Of a DNA stretch of 64,000 nt, positions 30,577-43,273 are shown one piece after another. Every line of letters starts with the position of its first letter. Positions within the stretch are counted from its first letter, which is position 1. A model generated the notes under the pieces. That model was given only the letters and a program-made list of their open reading frames with translations. It did not search any database and was not told the DNA's origin. Origin of the DNA: Pseudo-nitzschia pungens (lineage: Eukaryota > Bacillariophyta > Bacillariophyceae > Bacillariales > Bacillariaceae); the NCBI GenBank assembly GCA_037355855.1, contig CM074761.1:4483346-4547345 (forward strand). The letters are read 5' to 3'. Made by a program: the position numbers and the translations under genes.

Positions 30577-32508
30577 TCACCGATGCGTGTTATGATCGTT
30601 ATCTGAAGTATTGATCGATAGAGACAATGACGATGCAGATGCTGCTGTTGAGTGGTGTTCCGGTTGAAGAAAAGCTGTTTCGTGCAAGGCTTGCTGTGTC
30701 TGTGGCGCCGTCGATGGTGACGGCGAATCTACAGGTGCAGTCTGCGTAGACTGATGGAGTGGAATTCTTTGAGCGTGTGGCGGCTGAAGCTGTGTTGCGT
30801 GCATATAGGGCGCTGTCACATGAGCAGATTGCCCTGCAAATCCAGCTGTTGGGGGTAAAACCATGCGCTGGTTCATCAAAAACTGAGCAACGTTGACGCT
30901 GTGTGCTGTTTGCCCCCGGATTGTAACAATTCTATTCCTTGTTCCGGGAACGTATTCTCCTCGTTGACTTATTCGAATTCTCGTGTTTGAGTGCTTTTGC
31001 AATTCGTTCAACGTGCTACCTCCTCGACCGAGGATTGAGCCAATCAGGTTATCAGGTACTAGCACCTGCGCAGTGAAACCCGGTTGCGTAGGCTGGGGTA
31101 ATTGGGGTGCGAAATGGTTGTAATCACCCTGACCTGTTTGGGAATTTGAGATACGCAAGTCTTGGAATTGTAATGCCACTAGATCTGGTGCAGAAGAGCT
31201 GCTTTGCATCGACGGATGGTCCATCTGACTCGGAGCTGAAGATCCAAGGAGATACATCTGAGGGATTGAGTTGTTCGACCTTTGACCTCGCTCTTGAGTA
31301 CCAAGCATGGGCGCCATTTCGGAGTTGTATCCTTGCTGAAAATCGATAAATGGAGGGTTGAACTGTTGTACTGTGGCTTCTCTTTGTCCTATTTGTTGTT
31401 GAGATACACTCCCACCAAATGATTCGGATGGAACTCGAGGTTGCGGCCGTCGCTGTTCAATCGACACGTGAGAAAGATCCGGTTGTGAAGTTGACCTCTT
31501 TATCAAGAATGGGCCGTATGGTCCCTGGTTGTCCCATTCCCCGGGTCCTTGGGCGACTGCGTGGAGAGGCCGTGCCGGTTGCAAAGGAGTGTAGGTTGGT
31601 GGAGTCACATGCCTTGAATAACTTGTAGTCATGTTTGTATATCGACAAATTTCATGGTTTGCAGACATACAGTCAATCACAATGTATAAGCAACTGATGC
31701 AACTTTCCAACGTAGGCCCTGTTAGTGTCACCACTCTTTCTTGTGTTCCCGAACCCATAGAAGTCGATGGATGTGCCGTTTGATCTGGAACCTCCTTCGG
31801 AGAAAGGCGAACAGAGGAAACCCCTGAAGTTTCTTCCATGTGTTTGATATTGGTTCCCCCTTTTCCGATTATCATCCCGCAACTTGAACTTGGCACTAGC
31901 AACCGAACAATAAAGTCAAACCCACTCGGTGTGTTTGTGCCCTTCCTCGGTTGCCAAGCTAGGTGCTGGGTGTGTTGCTGCTCTTGTAACATGTAAAATC
32001 TTTCTAAAAGTAGCTTTACTGCATGTTTTACAGTCCCATGTTGCCCTTGAACAAGACACACTCTATCCTGTGTCCCAGGATAGTAATCTCCAGTTTGGCT
32101 GAGTTTTATTCTAGCTGAAGATTGAGTTTGTAGATCAGAGATCGTTTGACCTGCTCTCCCTATGATAGATCCGGCCACATTGTTCGAAACCATCAGCTTT
32201 ATTGCAGACTGGAGCGAAGTGGAACCGGATTTCGGTTCCTGTGTGTGGGAAATCGGAATGTTAACCGACTTATCAGTATGCGAGATGGCTTTTTGGGATG
32301 TGTCAGTATCGTCAAACGGTTTCGTTATCATCCCCTCAGCTACTGACGCGGAATATTTTGAAGGCGTTACACCCTGCGATTGGTCCGAAATCCCCAAGCT
32401 GGTTGAAGCCGAAGCAGAACTTCCAGTTGTTGCAGAATTGGGAGGAGGGGATCCTTCGGTAGATTGCAGAGAATGGGATTGCGTGTCTATCTCACCCGGT
32501 TCGGACAT
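30577..32508 (-). CDS. Triple KH-domain RNA-binding protein (PCBP/Nova-like layout)
   Basis: A single-exon protein of 643 residues from the ATG at 32508. It carries three type I KH domains: KH1 at about 102-172 with loop GRAG (117-120), KH2 at about 198-283 with loop GKGG (215-218), and KH3 at about 490-560 with loop GRGG. All three keep the GXXG nucleic-acid-binding loop, and the RIKLSQTG/RIRISQRG strand that follows is well kept in KH1 and KH3. Linkers are rich in Ser, Pro and Gln. The two-KH, linker, one-KH layout is shared with poly(C)-binding and Nova proteins, which act in mRNA splicing, stability and translation. The target RNA is unknown. Upstream non-coding exons are possible. Confidence 0.92.
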   Translation of the reverse strand: MSEPGEIDTQSHSLQSTEGSPPPNSATTGSSASASTSLGISDQSQGVTPSKYSASVAEGMITKPFDDTDTSQKAISHTDKSVNIPISHTQEPKSGSTSLQSAIKLMVSNNVAGSIIGRAGQTISDLQTQSSARIKLSQTGDYYPGTQDRVCLVQGQHGTVKHAVKLLLERFYMLQEQQHTQHLAWQPRKGTNTPSGFDFIVRLLVPSSSCGMIIGKGGTNIKHMEETSGVSSVRLSPKEVPDQTAHPSTSMGSGTQERVVTLTGPTLESCISCLYIVIDCMSANHEICRYTNMTTSYSRHVTPPTYTPLQPARPLHAVAQGPGEWDNQGPYGPFLIKRSTSQPDLSHVSIEQRRPQPRVPSESFGGSVSQQQIGQREATVQQFNPPFIDFQQGYNSEMAPMLGTQERGQRSNNSIPQMYLLGSSAPSQMDHPSMQSSSSAPDLVALQFQDLRISNSQTGQGDYNHFAPQLPQPTQPGFTAQVLVPDNLIGSILGRGGSTLNELQKHSNTRIRISQRGEYVPGTRNRIVTIRGQTAHSVNVAQFLMNQRMVLPPTAGFAGQSAHVTAPYMHATQLQPPHAQRIPLHQSTQTAPVDSPSPSTAPQTQQALHETAFLQPEHHSTAASASSLSLSINTSDNDHNTHR

Positions 32509-33010
32509 GCTGGATATAGTTTGACCCCTCGTGATACCTTGATCAAAATATGACAGCTGATGCGCCTCGTAATTACCCTGCTGATGATTTCCGACTCTAC
32601 CAGGTATGCCGTCATTCTACAGTATAAAGTGACCGAATATCAAGATAGAATCCCTTCAACATTAAGAAACCCTTTCACACATACTCATTGAAAGACAAAT
32701 AAACGATTTCACATGGGCCGAGGTAAAACACAGAAAAAGAACTCACGCTCATGTTTCCCTGCACGGTGCTTCGACTTTCCGTCTGCCTACTCCTCGAATC
32801 AAGATCACAACCAGTGTAACTCAGCTTATCCATAACTACGGAACGGAAAATGTGTGAAATTCGTCGGACGCAAGCAAAACGCAGATGAGACATCACTCCT
32901 CCCGCAAAGATATTTTGTGCTAGGTTTCGTATAAGGGGGAACTGTATTCGTAAATAGTATTCTTGAATTGCAACTCCACGTGCCGTCGGTTGTACCCAAA
33001 AGAGAGATGA

Positions 33011-33631
33011 ATGATCCTCATGGTCGACGTCAAGCATTCCTCTTGTCTACACCTATTCATCGTGAACTCCATACTCAAAACACCTATACTGACAATGCCA
33101 CATGTCGATTCTAATGATACCGATTCCATTGACATCGATTTTCGTCTTACCATCTCCAATCGTTCGCAAATGTTGGATCCGCTTCAGAAAACACTAAGCT
33201 TCATCGGTAGCTCGATCAGACTAACATCACTTCATTCATACGATGCTCCGAAGATCCCATACATTCGAGCACAACAAGAAGTGCTGTGTTTCCCACCAGT
33301 AGAAGGTATCATGTACCTGCCAATAAGCATGCACAACGACGCCTCCGTGGTCGTTCGATGTCTAGATCGTAAGAATTTCATACGTACTTCGATCGTGAGA
33401 AACGAACGTGATAAAGTCTATCCAAGAAACACGCTTTTTTTTAAGATATCCGTACGAACTCTGGTGACGTCATTCATGATTGCGAATAAATTCGTGACTA
33501 AATCCATTTCAATAATTTCATGCCATTTCTACCGTACCGTTCCGCACCGGTACTGTGCGTACGAGTACTCGTACCCAAAGGATAACAAGTGCGTATCGTA
33601 CAGTTTACTCTCCCGTAATGATGTTTCATGA
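33011..33631 (+). CDS. Hypothetical open frame, doubtful
   Basis: A 206-codon frame from an ATG at 33011. Residues 30-140 look moderately protein-like (PHVDSNDTDSIDIDFRL, LCFPPVEGIMYLPIS). The last part runs into the repetitive intergenic motif (GTACCGTTCCGCACCGGTAC), so if real the gene ends or splices earlier. No domain is recognised. A frame of this length is not rare by chance in 64 kb. Confidence 0.25.
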   Translation: MILMVDVKHSSCLHLFIVNSILKTPILTMPHVDSNDTDSIDIDFRLTISNRSQMLDPLQKTLSFIGSSIRLTSLHSYDAPKIPYIRAQQEVLCFPPVEGIMYLPISMHNDASVVVRCLDRKNFIRTSIVRNERDKVYPRNTLFFKISVRTLVTSFMIANKFVTKSISIISCHFYRTVPHRYCAYEYSYPKDNKCVSYSLLSRNDVS

Positions 33632-33639
33632 TGTACTAG

Positions 33640-35800
33640 TATGAACTGGTCGCTTTACAGGAGCGATAAGGTGTAGTTGCTCTTTTTTTTCTAATTTCCT
33701 CCCACTCTGTCGCCAACAATAAACCTTACCGGTAGCGTAAACCTTACCGTTAAACCTTACAGTAAGGTTACGGAAGGAAAAAAGATGATCCTAAAAGCAG
33801 CCAACTATTTTTTTAATTGTTCGACCGAATAAGATTACCATCTTACTTCTAGTAATGTACTACTATTTGCGAAAACAATGCTACTAGTAGGTAAATCTTA
33901 ATTACACATATCTTACGTACCTAAGATTACTACGAATTATCGACAAAACTTTTTTAGACCCCCAGGCACTCCCCATTTTCTAATTTCTAATCGGAAGTAA
34001 ACCTTACGGTAAAGATTACGTAGTAATACCTTACCGCACAACAACATTCCTTTTTCAAAAGTAAGATACCGTAACCGTAGTAAGGTACTTCTTAAGTCGT
34101 AATATTTACTTTTTCAACGACTTTAAAAAAATGGTCACAAGCAAGAAGTACAAGCACTCCTTATTGTACTGTCGTCATGTTTTTGTTCGGACATCGTACG
34201 AGTACTTCGCAGTCGTTGCAGCGATTAGCCTCAAGAAGTCTAGTAGCAGCCAACAAACAAAATAGCTAGCACTGGTGCTGCTACTAGTAGTGCTATCCCA
34301 GCATACACAATATGAAGAAAAACAGAAGCATACTTCTTCTTCTTCTCGCCAGGGTCTGAATTGTAGTGTTGGATCACCCCCCCCTTTCAATGGATACTAC
34401 TAGTAAGCATTACTACTAGTAGTACTAGTAGCATAGATGCTTTTAGTTTTTGAGAATAGTGCTACTACTAGGCAATATATTGAAATCTGTACCAAAGATA
34501 CACACCCAAGCCAATCATCAAGGGTAGATTGTGTTGGGAAAATGGTGTAGGGTGTGCTTGCTGCAGGAAAAACTTGTTACTGCATCTTCATGGACTCCTA
34601 GAAGAAGTAGGAATCAATTATCTAAAGACAAGAAGAAGCAACTTTTGAGTGCATTGTATAGTAGCATCTAGCCCTAACATTCAATATCTTCAGACAGATG
34701 CTAGTGCTAGTGCTTTCACATCTGTATACATTAGTAGACTTAGTACGCTTGGATCTAGCACATTTTTTATGCCAATTTTTGATGATAACTTTTGATACTA
34801 AATTATTTTCATCCAAAAGTCTTGATGCTAAGATTAGATGCTAAATTTGTATTCAATTTTGATGCTACATTTTGATGTTATTACTAGAGCATTAGCCATC
34901 CTTGCTGGGCACGCATCTGGTGCTGATGCAAAAGGCAGAAATGTTTGGAACTCCTCACTGGTGAATTCCTCCGTGCATCACGGCCGTACTAGTACTACTA
35001 GTTGTAACCTTACCGACAACGGTGTTGATGCATCGTTACCATAGTACATTGCTCATTTCTTCTGGTCTCGATCCCATACGGTACCGTACCGGTAGGAGTA
35101 GTAGAGGAGCACGGTTTCGATTCAAAAGCAAGTGGCTGGTTGACTAATGGAGTACAGTATTTTTCCTTTATTTCTTTTTGTGCTCAGTTCCACGCTTGCA
35201 GCTAATGTCATAACCCCTGGGTAACCTTACCTGTTGCAGTAGTACGGCATCTTACGGGGTATAAATCTGTTTGGAGGGGTGCGCAACATTAACATCATAA
35301 TAATAAGTAGCGTAAACGCGATGAGGAAAAAACGAAGAGATGAAGCTCGGCTGGCGGACGTTGTTATTCGCCAGAAAATCCGTTAACTCAGATTGTTAAC
35401 GAACGTCAACAGCGCGAATCAATCACCAATCAAGACCAGAAAGACTGAAACCGGAAGCTGAGACTCACGAACAGAACATCGAAACTGCGAGTAGAGTAGA
35501 GGCGTTACCGAAGACAAATAGTGGTCTTCTTGTGTCTTCCTTCCTCGACGAGAGCTCACACACAATAAAATAAATACTACGACGTACAATTCAACCCCAC
35601 ACAATAAGAAGCTTGCGACAAGACAACCGCAATCGCATCGGCAGGTCCAACGCGCATCCATCTCAAAATCGCAACTCCCATTCGATACTCACGATCACTT
35701 GCATCGGAGAGCGATCCCGACATACAACGTACACTTCCCAGAAGAATCGGTCGATTGATTGATTGATTCATTCATTTTTTCTTTATTAACCAACACGAAC
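33640..35800. repeat. Repeat-rich intergenic region (two short motif families)
   Basis: No gene is recognised over 2.1 kb. From 33720 to 34110 GTAAGG/CCTTAC motifs are packed closely (AAACCTTACCGGTAGCG, AACCTTACAGTAAGGTTACG, AAACCTTACGGTAAAG). From 34280 to 35000 the TACTAGTA family dominates (ATTACTACTAGTAGTACTAG at 34404, CGTACTAGTACTACTAGTTG at 34984). The final 300 bp are the likely UBE2S promoter and include GATTGATTGATTCATTCA just upstream of the start. Confidence 0.65.
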
Positions 35801-35805
35801 CAAAC

Positions 35806-36856
35806 ATGTCGTCTTCCTCGTCCAGCAGCGTTGCAAGGGGGTCCCTATACCGCCCTTACAGTCGGTCCAGCAGCACCTCGAGCATCAGTTCGGTGGAAAA
35901 CCTACCGCCTCGGACCATCTCCAGGGTTTCCAAAGAGGTCCGAGATCTGATGAAAACGCCACCGGGGGGCATCAGCCTTGTGGTTGATCCCGAAACGGGA
36001 ATGCCTTCGAGTTTGGGGGAGATAGTGGTAAGTTATTCGTTCCGGATTGTTCCAGAGCTGCAGCGTCGGCAAATGTCCGCATCGATGCACCGATTTGGCA
36101 TCGTTGCGGTTGTGGTGCTAGTAGTCTACAAGGCAGCAGTGATTTGCAGCTTGGAGATGATGAATGGATGATTTCTCCAACATGCCGGTTGGCATCCGTC
36201 TCTCGTTCGAGAAGAGAATTCTACCTTGCCAACGTTGCAAGCAACTCATTGTGTGCATGATTACCGCCCATTGCCATTCCCCTATCAATAACTAGGCCGA
36301 GGTCGAGGGACCACAAGGAACACCGTACGAGAATCATTACTTTCGTTTAAAACTAGTTTTGGGTGTCGAATTTCCGGCATCTCCTCCGCGTGGGTTCTTC
36401 TTGACTAAGATTTACCATCCGAATGTCGATATGAGCACCGGAGCGATTTGTGTGAACACCCTTAAAAAGGACTGGACACCAGATACCACTTTTTCCCATG
36501 TTCTGAGCGTGATTCGCTGCCTTTTGATCAACCCTTTCCCGGAGAGTAGTTTGAATGACGAAGCCGGAAAACTTTTCATGGAAAGCTACGACGAGTACTC
36601 GAAACGCGCGCGTCTCATGACCGATGTTCACGGCCGCCCACACTCCTCTGCTGCATCCGAAGGTGACGAAAAGAGAAGAAAGGCCGAACTGAAAGATGGC
36701 GAACACGACGATTCTCCTCAGAGAAGAAAGTCTCGAATCGAACCCGGGATGAACCCCCTTGGAAGCAAAAACTCCAACAGCATTGCATCGAAATCCGTTG
36801 GTGCCAAGCAAGCGACTGGGAGATTGAAGAAAAAGAAGAGTCTGAAGCGATTGTAG
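35806..36856 (+). CDS. UBE2S: E2 ubiquitin-conjugating enzyme UBE2S-like
   Basis: Two exons, 35806-36027 and 36296-36856, with a 268-bp phase-0 intron; 260 residues. After a serine-rich N-terminus comes VENLPPRTI, closely matching UBE2S. The UBC fold follows with [31 protein letters not shown] and the catalytic cysteine in [12 protein letters not shown]. The C-terminal extension is charged and ends in [12 protein letters not shown]2S has the same kind of lysine-rich tail ending in Leu-Arg-type residues, which docks on the anaphase-promoting complex. UBE2S elongates K11-linked ubiquitin chains in mitosis, so an APC/C role is inferred. The acceptor at 36295 restores the conserved block exactly. 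Confidence 0.93.
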
Positions 36857-38750
36857 TTTTCGGTTCATTTGACACGCAAGCTCGTCTGAAGTGTTCCGGG
36901 ATGGACACTGCTACGAGCTTGCGCCTTGTGCTAGGATTATGGAAGCAATATACAATAGTAACAATCTCTGTTATTAGTACTAGGATCACTGAACGGAACA
37001 TTTTCTCTTCTCTCATCAAAATAGTATTGCAATATTACCGAACTGGTGTTCGAAAATCATAAACAGAGAGATTTATTCATTGCTCTGTGTTCGATTTTAA
37101 CGGCATCATGCAATCCAATAGCTTGAACACATGGGACAGAGTTTCCGAAAGGTTGAGCACCACCAATTCCCTCCTTGGCTTGCCTTGCCTTCATTACTTC
37201 GTACATCATAACGAGAGCAAGCTGCGCTCTCTGTTAAACACTCAAATTCAATTCAATGCACAATCTTACTTGTTTTCTATTCTCAGAATAGTAGAAGAAA
37301 AAAGTAGTAGGATGGAACTTATCGAATCGTTCTCGCGCCACTCCATACAAATATTTCCCAACGAGCAGAAACACTCTGCGTACAAATAATTAATTATCAA
37401 GACACCAGATTTCTGATACAAACTGTTGTTATCAATTTCAAGCAATACAGAAAAGAAGTTTGCTTGTTGTGATTGTTGTGTTTCTTGTTAACGCGAAGCA
37501 AACAAATTAGAACAGCACCTTAAGTAAGCCAAGATGGATTTTTGGTACTAGTGCCAAACCGAGTTTCAACCAAATCGGAACGGCATTGTTTCCTGTTCTT
37601 ACTCAGACATACCTTACCAGCTGGTACTAATAGTGCTATTTGTACCGGTACCTCCTCTGGATCGATTCATTCATTTCAGCAAGAACGTGCTGGCTGAGAA
37701 AGATACCAATGATGTGAATGCTAGTAGTACTAGTAGTAATATGATCAGGTGTCAAACTCTCTGTACACCTTTTGTGTTGCTACGCAATAGTAGTGCTATC
37801 TTCAGTGGTGCAGTTATCTACTGTATGTCGGTAAGACATGGCGTAGTTACAGCAGCAGGGGTATCACTTGTAGAGAGTTGAGAGATCATCTCAAATTCCG
37901 AATGGAGGAGTTCCGTTCCGAACCATGTGCGCGGAAATGTATGTGTGGGACATGAAGGTTATGGGGCACTACGAGTATTATTTTTTTCATTGTTCCAACA
38001 ATTCACTAACAAATCCTTCGGCCGAATTTTACCTCTGAAATACTACGTACTCGCAACTATGGTATCGGGACAAGTACCTTAGCCTTACTAGTGATCTTAC
38101 CAAAAGCCTAGTCATACCAGTAAGGTTACCGTAAGGTTACCTCGTACTTCCTTCCGTCCGTTCCATACCATACCGGTAGGTATTCTGGAAGGGTAAGTTA
38201 TGTACTAGTAGTAATTACTTCGCATGTACTAAAACTCAAAACGCACAAAACTTGTTCAACTCCCCCAAAAGTTGCGCGAAAGGATGATAGGGTGAAATCG
38301 AAAGCAGGGACAGATGATCTTCAATTCCGTGGTTCACAAAGAATCTGAACGTTCTGTACTGTCTACTGTACGTTCTACGTACGTCCTCATTGGATGCCGG
38401 TATGAAAAAAAAAAATGCTCCATCGCAACGGGCCGACACATCACACGCAACGAGATCAATTCTCCTGATGGTAACCTTTTAATTACGTACAGAGATCAGC
38501 AGAGTCACCAATCGCGAGTCTCGTCCCGACCAGAACCACCTGGTGCTAATCTCAATTTGGAACCTATTATCTACCGTCCAGTCCGAAGGAAAGAAAAAAC
38601 AGCGTCGACGACTACCGCCAACAGGAAAACGTCTGCTATCTCTCAGTAACCTTACTCTGTGGTCGACTTGAAAGTAAGCGACAAGCAATCGAAACTGCAC
38701 ACCAACCGACACAGAATACCACATCGTTATCGTCGAAATAAGACACCAAA
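36857..38750. repeat. 1.9-kb intergenic region with both short motif families
   Basis: No gene is recognised. AATGCTAGTAGTACTAGTAG lies at about 37717. GTAAGGTTACCGTAAGGTTA is at about 38121 and CAGTAACCTTACTC at about 38645, roughly 100 bp upstream of the methionine synthase start. Several weak frames have no domain. Confidence 0.55.
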
Positions 38751-41700
38751 ATGGCTCCAACCCCCTCGAAGCTCTATCCGAGGAAGAAGTTTAGTTACGA
38801 CGATGTAACGCCGACTCCCGCAACCGAGCCTCCTCTTCCAGTATCTGATGCGGCCCGGAACCATGTCCCCAATCACTACCAATATTCGAAAATTACACAC
38901 GAAAAGATCCTTGCGGAGAGAGCCAAGTCGACCATGGGAGAGGTCAACATTGATTATGCACAAGATCCAAACCTCTACCCGGAATCGTTCCCTCACTTTG
39001 TAAGAGGAAGAGATAGTCTTCGTACATACATCACGAAGCTCTTCACTTCCAGAATTGCTATGTACGATGGTGCCATGGGAACCATGATTCAGAATTATGC
39101 AAAGAAAAACAAGTTGGATGAGGCTGAATTCAGAGGTGAAAAGTTCAAGGACTGGGGAGTCAACGTAAAGGGTAACAACGACATGTTGGGTATTACTCAA
39201 CCTAAGATTATCAAAGATATCTACATGGCCTACTTGGAAGAAGGAGGATGTGATATTATTGGTACCAATACCTTCTCCGGTACGACCATTGCCATGGCTG
39301 ATTACGAAATGGAACCGTATGTTTACGAATTGAATTATGAGAATGCGCGCCTTGCAAGAGAGGCGTGCGATGAAGTTACGGCCAAAGATCCTTCAAAGCC
39401 TCGATTCGTGATTGGTGCGATTGGTCCTACTAATCGTACAGGATCTATTTCTCCGTCCGTGGAGGATCCATCCGCCAGAAACGTTGACTTTGATGAGCTT
39501 GTTGATGCCTACTTTGAACAGGTTGTTGGTTTGGTTGATGGAGGTTGTGATATCTTGATGGTGGAAACTATCTTTGACACTCTCAATGCCAAGGCAGCTG
39601 TCTATGCTATTGGAGAGTACCTTGACATGTCTGGGCTAGATATTCCTCTTTTCATCTCTGGTACTCTGGTTGATCAATCTGGAAGAACACTATCTGGACA
39701 GACTGGAGAGGCATTTTATGCATCCCTCCGTCACTCCAAGCCCATGTGTATTGGTATCAACTGTGCTCTTGGAGCAACCCACATGGTTCCTTTTGTGGAG
39801 AGACTTCACAAGATATCTGAGTGCTTCCTCCAGGTGTACTCCAATGCCGGTCTTCCAAATGCTATGGGAGGTTATGATGACACACCAGAGGACATGGCTA
39901 CATCCAATGAGGTATTCTTCAAGAATGGGTGGTTGAATATGGTTGGTGGGTGCTGTGGATCCACCCCTCCCCATATCAAGGCAATCAGGGAACGATCTGA
40001 GAATTACGCGCCCCGAAAGCTCCCTGACGTCGGAAGACCTAAGATGTGGTTGTCTGGTCTTGAGGATTTGGTTGTAGATGATGTCCACAACCATCTTGGT
40101 TTACCCTTCTTGAATGTTGGTGAGCGCTGCAACATTGCTGGATCATTGAAGTTCAAGAGGCTGATGATGGCTGGCAACTATGCTGCTGCAATGGATATTG
40201 CAAAGAAGCAGGTTGAGGATGGTGCCCATGTGATTGATATCAATGTGGATGATGGTATGCTTGATGGAATGGCAGCTATGCAGAAGTTTGTAAAGATTGC
40301 TGTTACTGAACCTGAGATTGCAAAGGTTCCTTTCATGCTTGACGCCTCCAAGTTTGAGATTGTAATGGCAGGGCTCAAGTGGTGCCAAGGAAAGCCAATT
40401 GTGAACTCCATTTCTTTGAAGGTTGGAGAGGAGCTTTTCAAGGAGCAAGCTACTTTGCTGAGGAAGCATGGAGCAGCAGTTGTTGTTATGGCCTTTGATG
40501 AAGAAGGGCAAGCAGCATCAGAGTCTGAGAAGGTCCGAATCTGCAAGCGTTCATATGATATTTTGGTGAATGAGGTGAGGTTCCCACCGGAGGATATTAT
40601 CTTTGACCCCAATGTGTTGACTATTGGAACCGGAATGGAGGAGCATGCAGACTATGGTGTTGCTTTCATTAATGCAACCAAGACTATTAAGGAGATCTGT
40701 CCTTATGCAAAGATCAGTGGTGGTATTTCCAACTTGTCCTTTGGCTTCCGTGGTGTGACCAAAATCCGAGAATCCATTCATGCTGTGTTCTTGCACCATG
40801 CAATTCTTGAATCTGGTATGGATGTTGGTATTGTCAATGCTCATGAGATGCTCATGTACAACGAGGTAGATTCTGATATCAAGGAAGTCGCTGAGAACCT
40901 CATCATGAACCTGTCGGAAGATGCTACAGAGAAGATGCTTGATCTTACGAAGAGGGAGAAGGATGCCATTGAAGCTCGCAAGAAGGGAGGCGGTCCGAAG
41001 GTGGTGAAGAAATCTTGGAGAACGGAACCTCCGAAGAAGCGTTTGGAGCACTCTCTAATCAACGGTATTTCTGAATTCGTCGATGAAGATGTTGAAGAAG
41101 CAAGGAAAATGTGCAGTAAACCTTTGGAAGTTATCGAGGGACCACTCATGGACGGAATGAACGTTGTTGGTGATTTGTTTGGAGCCGGAAAGATGTTCCT
41201 TCCACAAGTCATCAAATCCGCACGTGTCATGAAGAAAGCTGTAGCATATCTCTTACCATTTATGGAAGAAGAAAAGAGGCAAAATATGATTGCGAAAGGA
41301 CTCGACCCTAACGAAGTTGACGAGGATGATGATTCAAACTTTGCAGGCAAAGTATTGATGGCGACCGTGAAGGGAGATGTCCATGACATCGGAAAGAACA
41401 TTGTCGCTGTTGTACTTGGTTGCAACAACTACAAGGTTTATGATATTGGTGTTATGTGCTCGTGCGAGCTCATTCTGGAAAAAGCGAAGGAATACAACGT
41501 TGATGTTATTGGTCTCTCTGGTTTGATCACTCCATCGTTAGATGAGATGGTGACCGTTGCGAAGGAACTATCGAAGGGTGGTTTCAAACAGCCTCTACTG
41601 ATCGGGGGAGCAACCACATCAAAAATGCACACTGCGGTCAAGATTGCCCCAAATTTCTTCACCGAAGATCACCCCGTTATTCATGTTCTTGATGCATCAC

Positions 41701-42949
41701 GCTCGGTCACTGTTGTCTCCTCGTTGTTGAGCAAGAATAAGTCCGATTTCGTTGAGGATCTGCAAGAAGAATACGACGAAATGAGAGAGGATTATTATGC
41801 AGGTCTTGAAGACAGAAGCTTCTTGACTTTCGAGGAAGCGAAAGAGGCAAAGAAGGAAATCGACTTCGATGCCGTTCCACCTGCCCCTACGCCCAACAAG
41901 CTTGGTATTAACGTGATTGATTCTGTGAATCTTGCGGATGTTGTTCCTTACATCGATTGGGTACGTTCCTTAAGCCGTCTTTGTAGGTGTTGAATTGACT
42001 CTTCATTGTTCCTTTTCCATTATTTTTGCTCATGTCTTTTGTGCCCTATCCCATAATTGCACTCGCCGTTTCGAACTCGAAGAATCCATTTTTCCAAACT
42101 TGGGAGCTTCGTGGTCGTTACCCTAACCGTGGGTACCCCAAGATTTTCGATGACAAGACGGTCGGTGAAGAGGCGAAGAAGCTTTTCAACGACGCACAGA
42201 CCATGTTGAAAAAGATCATCGAAGACGGAAGCATGTGGTTGAAGGGAGTTGCAGGCCTTTTCCCAGCTAACAGAAGCGAATGTGGTGAAGACGTTGACGT
42301 TTTTGAAAGTGAAGAAGATCGCGCTGCCGGAAAGATTGCAGCTAAATTTTGCATGTTGAGACAACAAGCGGAAAAGGAATCGGACGATCCATACTTGTCT
42401 CAGGCTGATTTCATCGCTCCTAAGGGCTACACCGATCATATTGGGTTCTTCGCAGTTTCTTGCTTTGGTTGCGATGCTCTTGTTACCAAGTATGAGTCCG
42501 AAAACGATGACTACTCAAAGATCATGGCTCAGGCACTAGCGGATCGTTTTGTCGAAGCCTTTGCAGAGTACCTGCATCGCGAAATTCGTATCGACCTCTG
42601 GGGTTACGCCAAGGACGAACAATTGGACGAGGCCGATTTGCTCAAGGTGAAGTACGACGGAATTCGTCCCGCCCCCGGATATCCTTCCCAGCCGGATCAC
42701 ACCGAAAAGTCGACAATGTGGGATCTTGTCAAGGTCAAGGACAATGCTGGCATCGAGCTCAGTGACTCGTTGAGCATGATGCCTGCGGCATCTGTTTCGG
42801 CACTCGTCTTCGCTCATCCTGAATCGGAATACTTTGCTGTAGGACAGGTCGGAAAGGATCAAGTTACGAGCTACGCTGAACGTAAAAAGATGGATCTGGA
42901 GCTCTGTGAGCGTTGGTTATCTCCCATTCTTAACTACGATCGTAACTAG
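38751..42949 (+). CDS. METH: Cobalamin-dependent methionine synthase
   Basis: Two exons, 38751-41960 and 42083-42949, with a 122-bp phase-0 intron; 1358 residues. Order: N-terminal extension of about 90 residues, homocysteine-methyltransferase domain (from [12 protein letters not shown]) with zinc-ligand cysteines in GINCALG and [10 protein letters not shown] (about 399), pterin-binding domain from [13 protein letters not shown] (about 450), cobalamin cap, B12-binding domain with the DVHDIG histidine (about 877), and AdoMet reactivation domain ([15 protein letters not shown], then [12 protein letters not shown]). It makes methionine from homocysteine and methyl-tetrahydrofolate and needs vitamin B12. 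It is about 100 residues longer than human MTR, mostly at the N-terminus. Whether the cell also has B12-independent METE cannot be seen here. Confidence 0.97.
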
Positions 42950-43273
42950 ATTGTGACATCATCGGTTCTCGTGCATTTCGATGAAAAACTCACTATGAAT
43001 GGTCCAATACAAAAATAACTAATAATCATTTTTCGTATACATGGTTTTGATATATTATGTTTGTCACTATTCTTTTTGCTTTGAACCGACAGAGGATGGG
43101 GTAGTGCGAGAGTAAATCATTTTTAGTTTCGATGGATACTTTTCATGCCACTTGTTTTTGGGTCAATATCTTTGCGGAATACATTAGACGATCACATGGA
43201 GGGCCGTGGTAAAATACGGCAGGATCAGCAAGGACACGACAACCCTGGCATTTGCTCAGAGGCAGTGAGTAAA
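42950..43273. other. Intergenic region, convergent 3' ends
   Basis: AT-rich flank between methionine synthase and the coiled-coil gene. Nothing is recognised. Confidence 0.45.

Noticed and set aside
38727..39200. Minus-strand frame of 157 codons at the methionine synthase start
   Set aside because: It lies antisense to a strongly conserved coding exon and has no family features.
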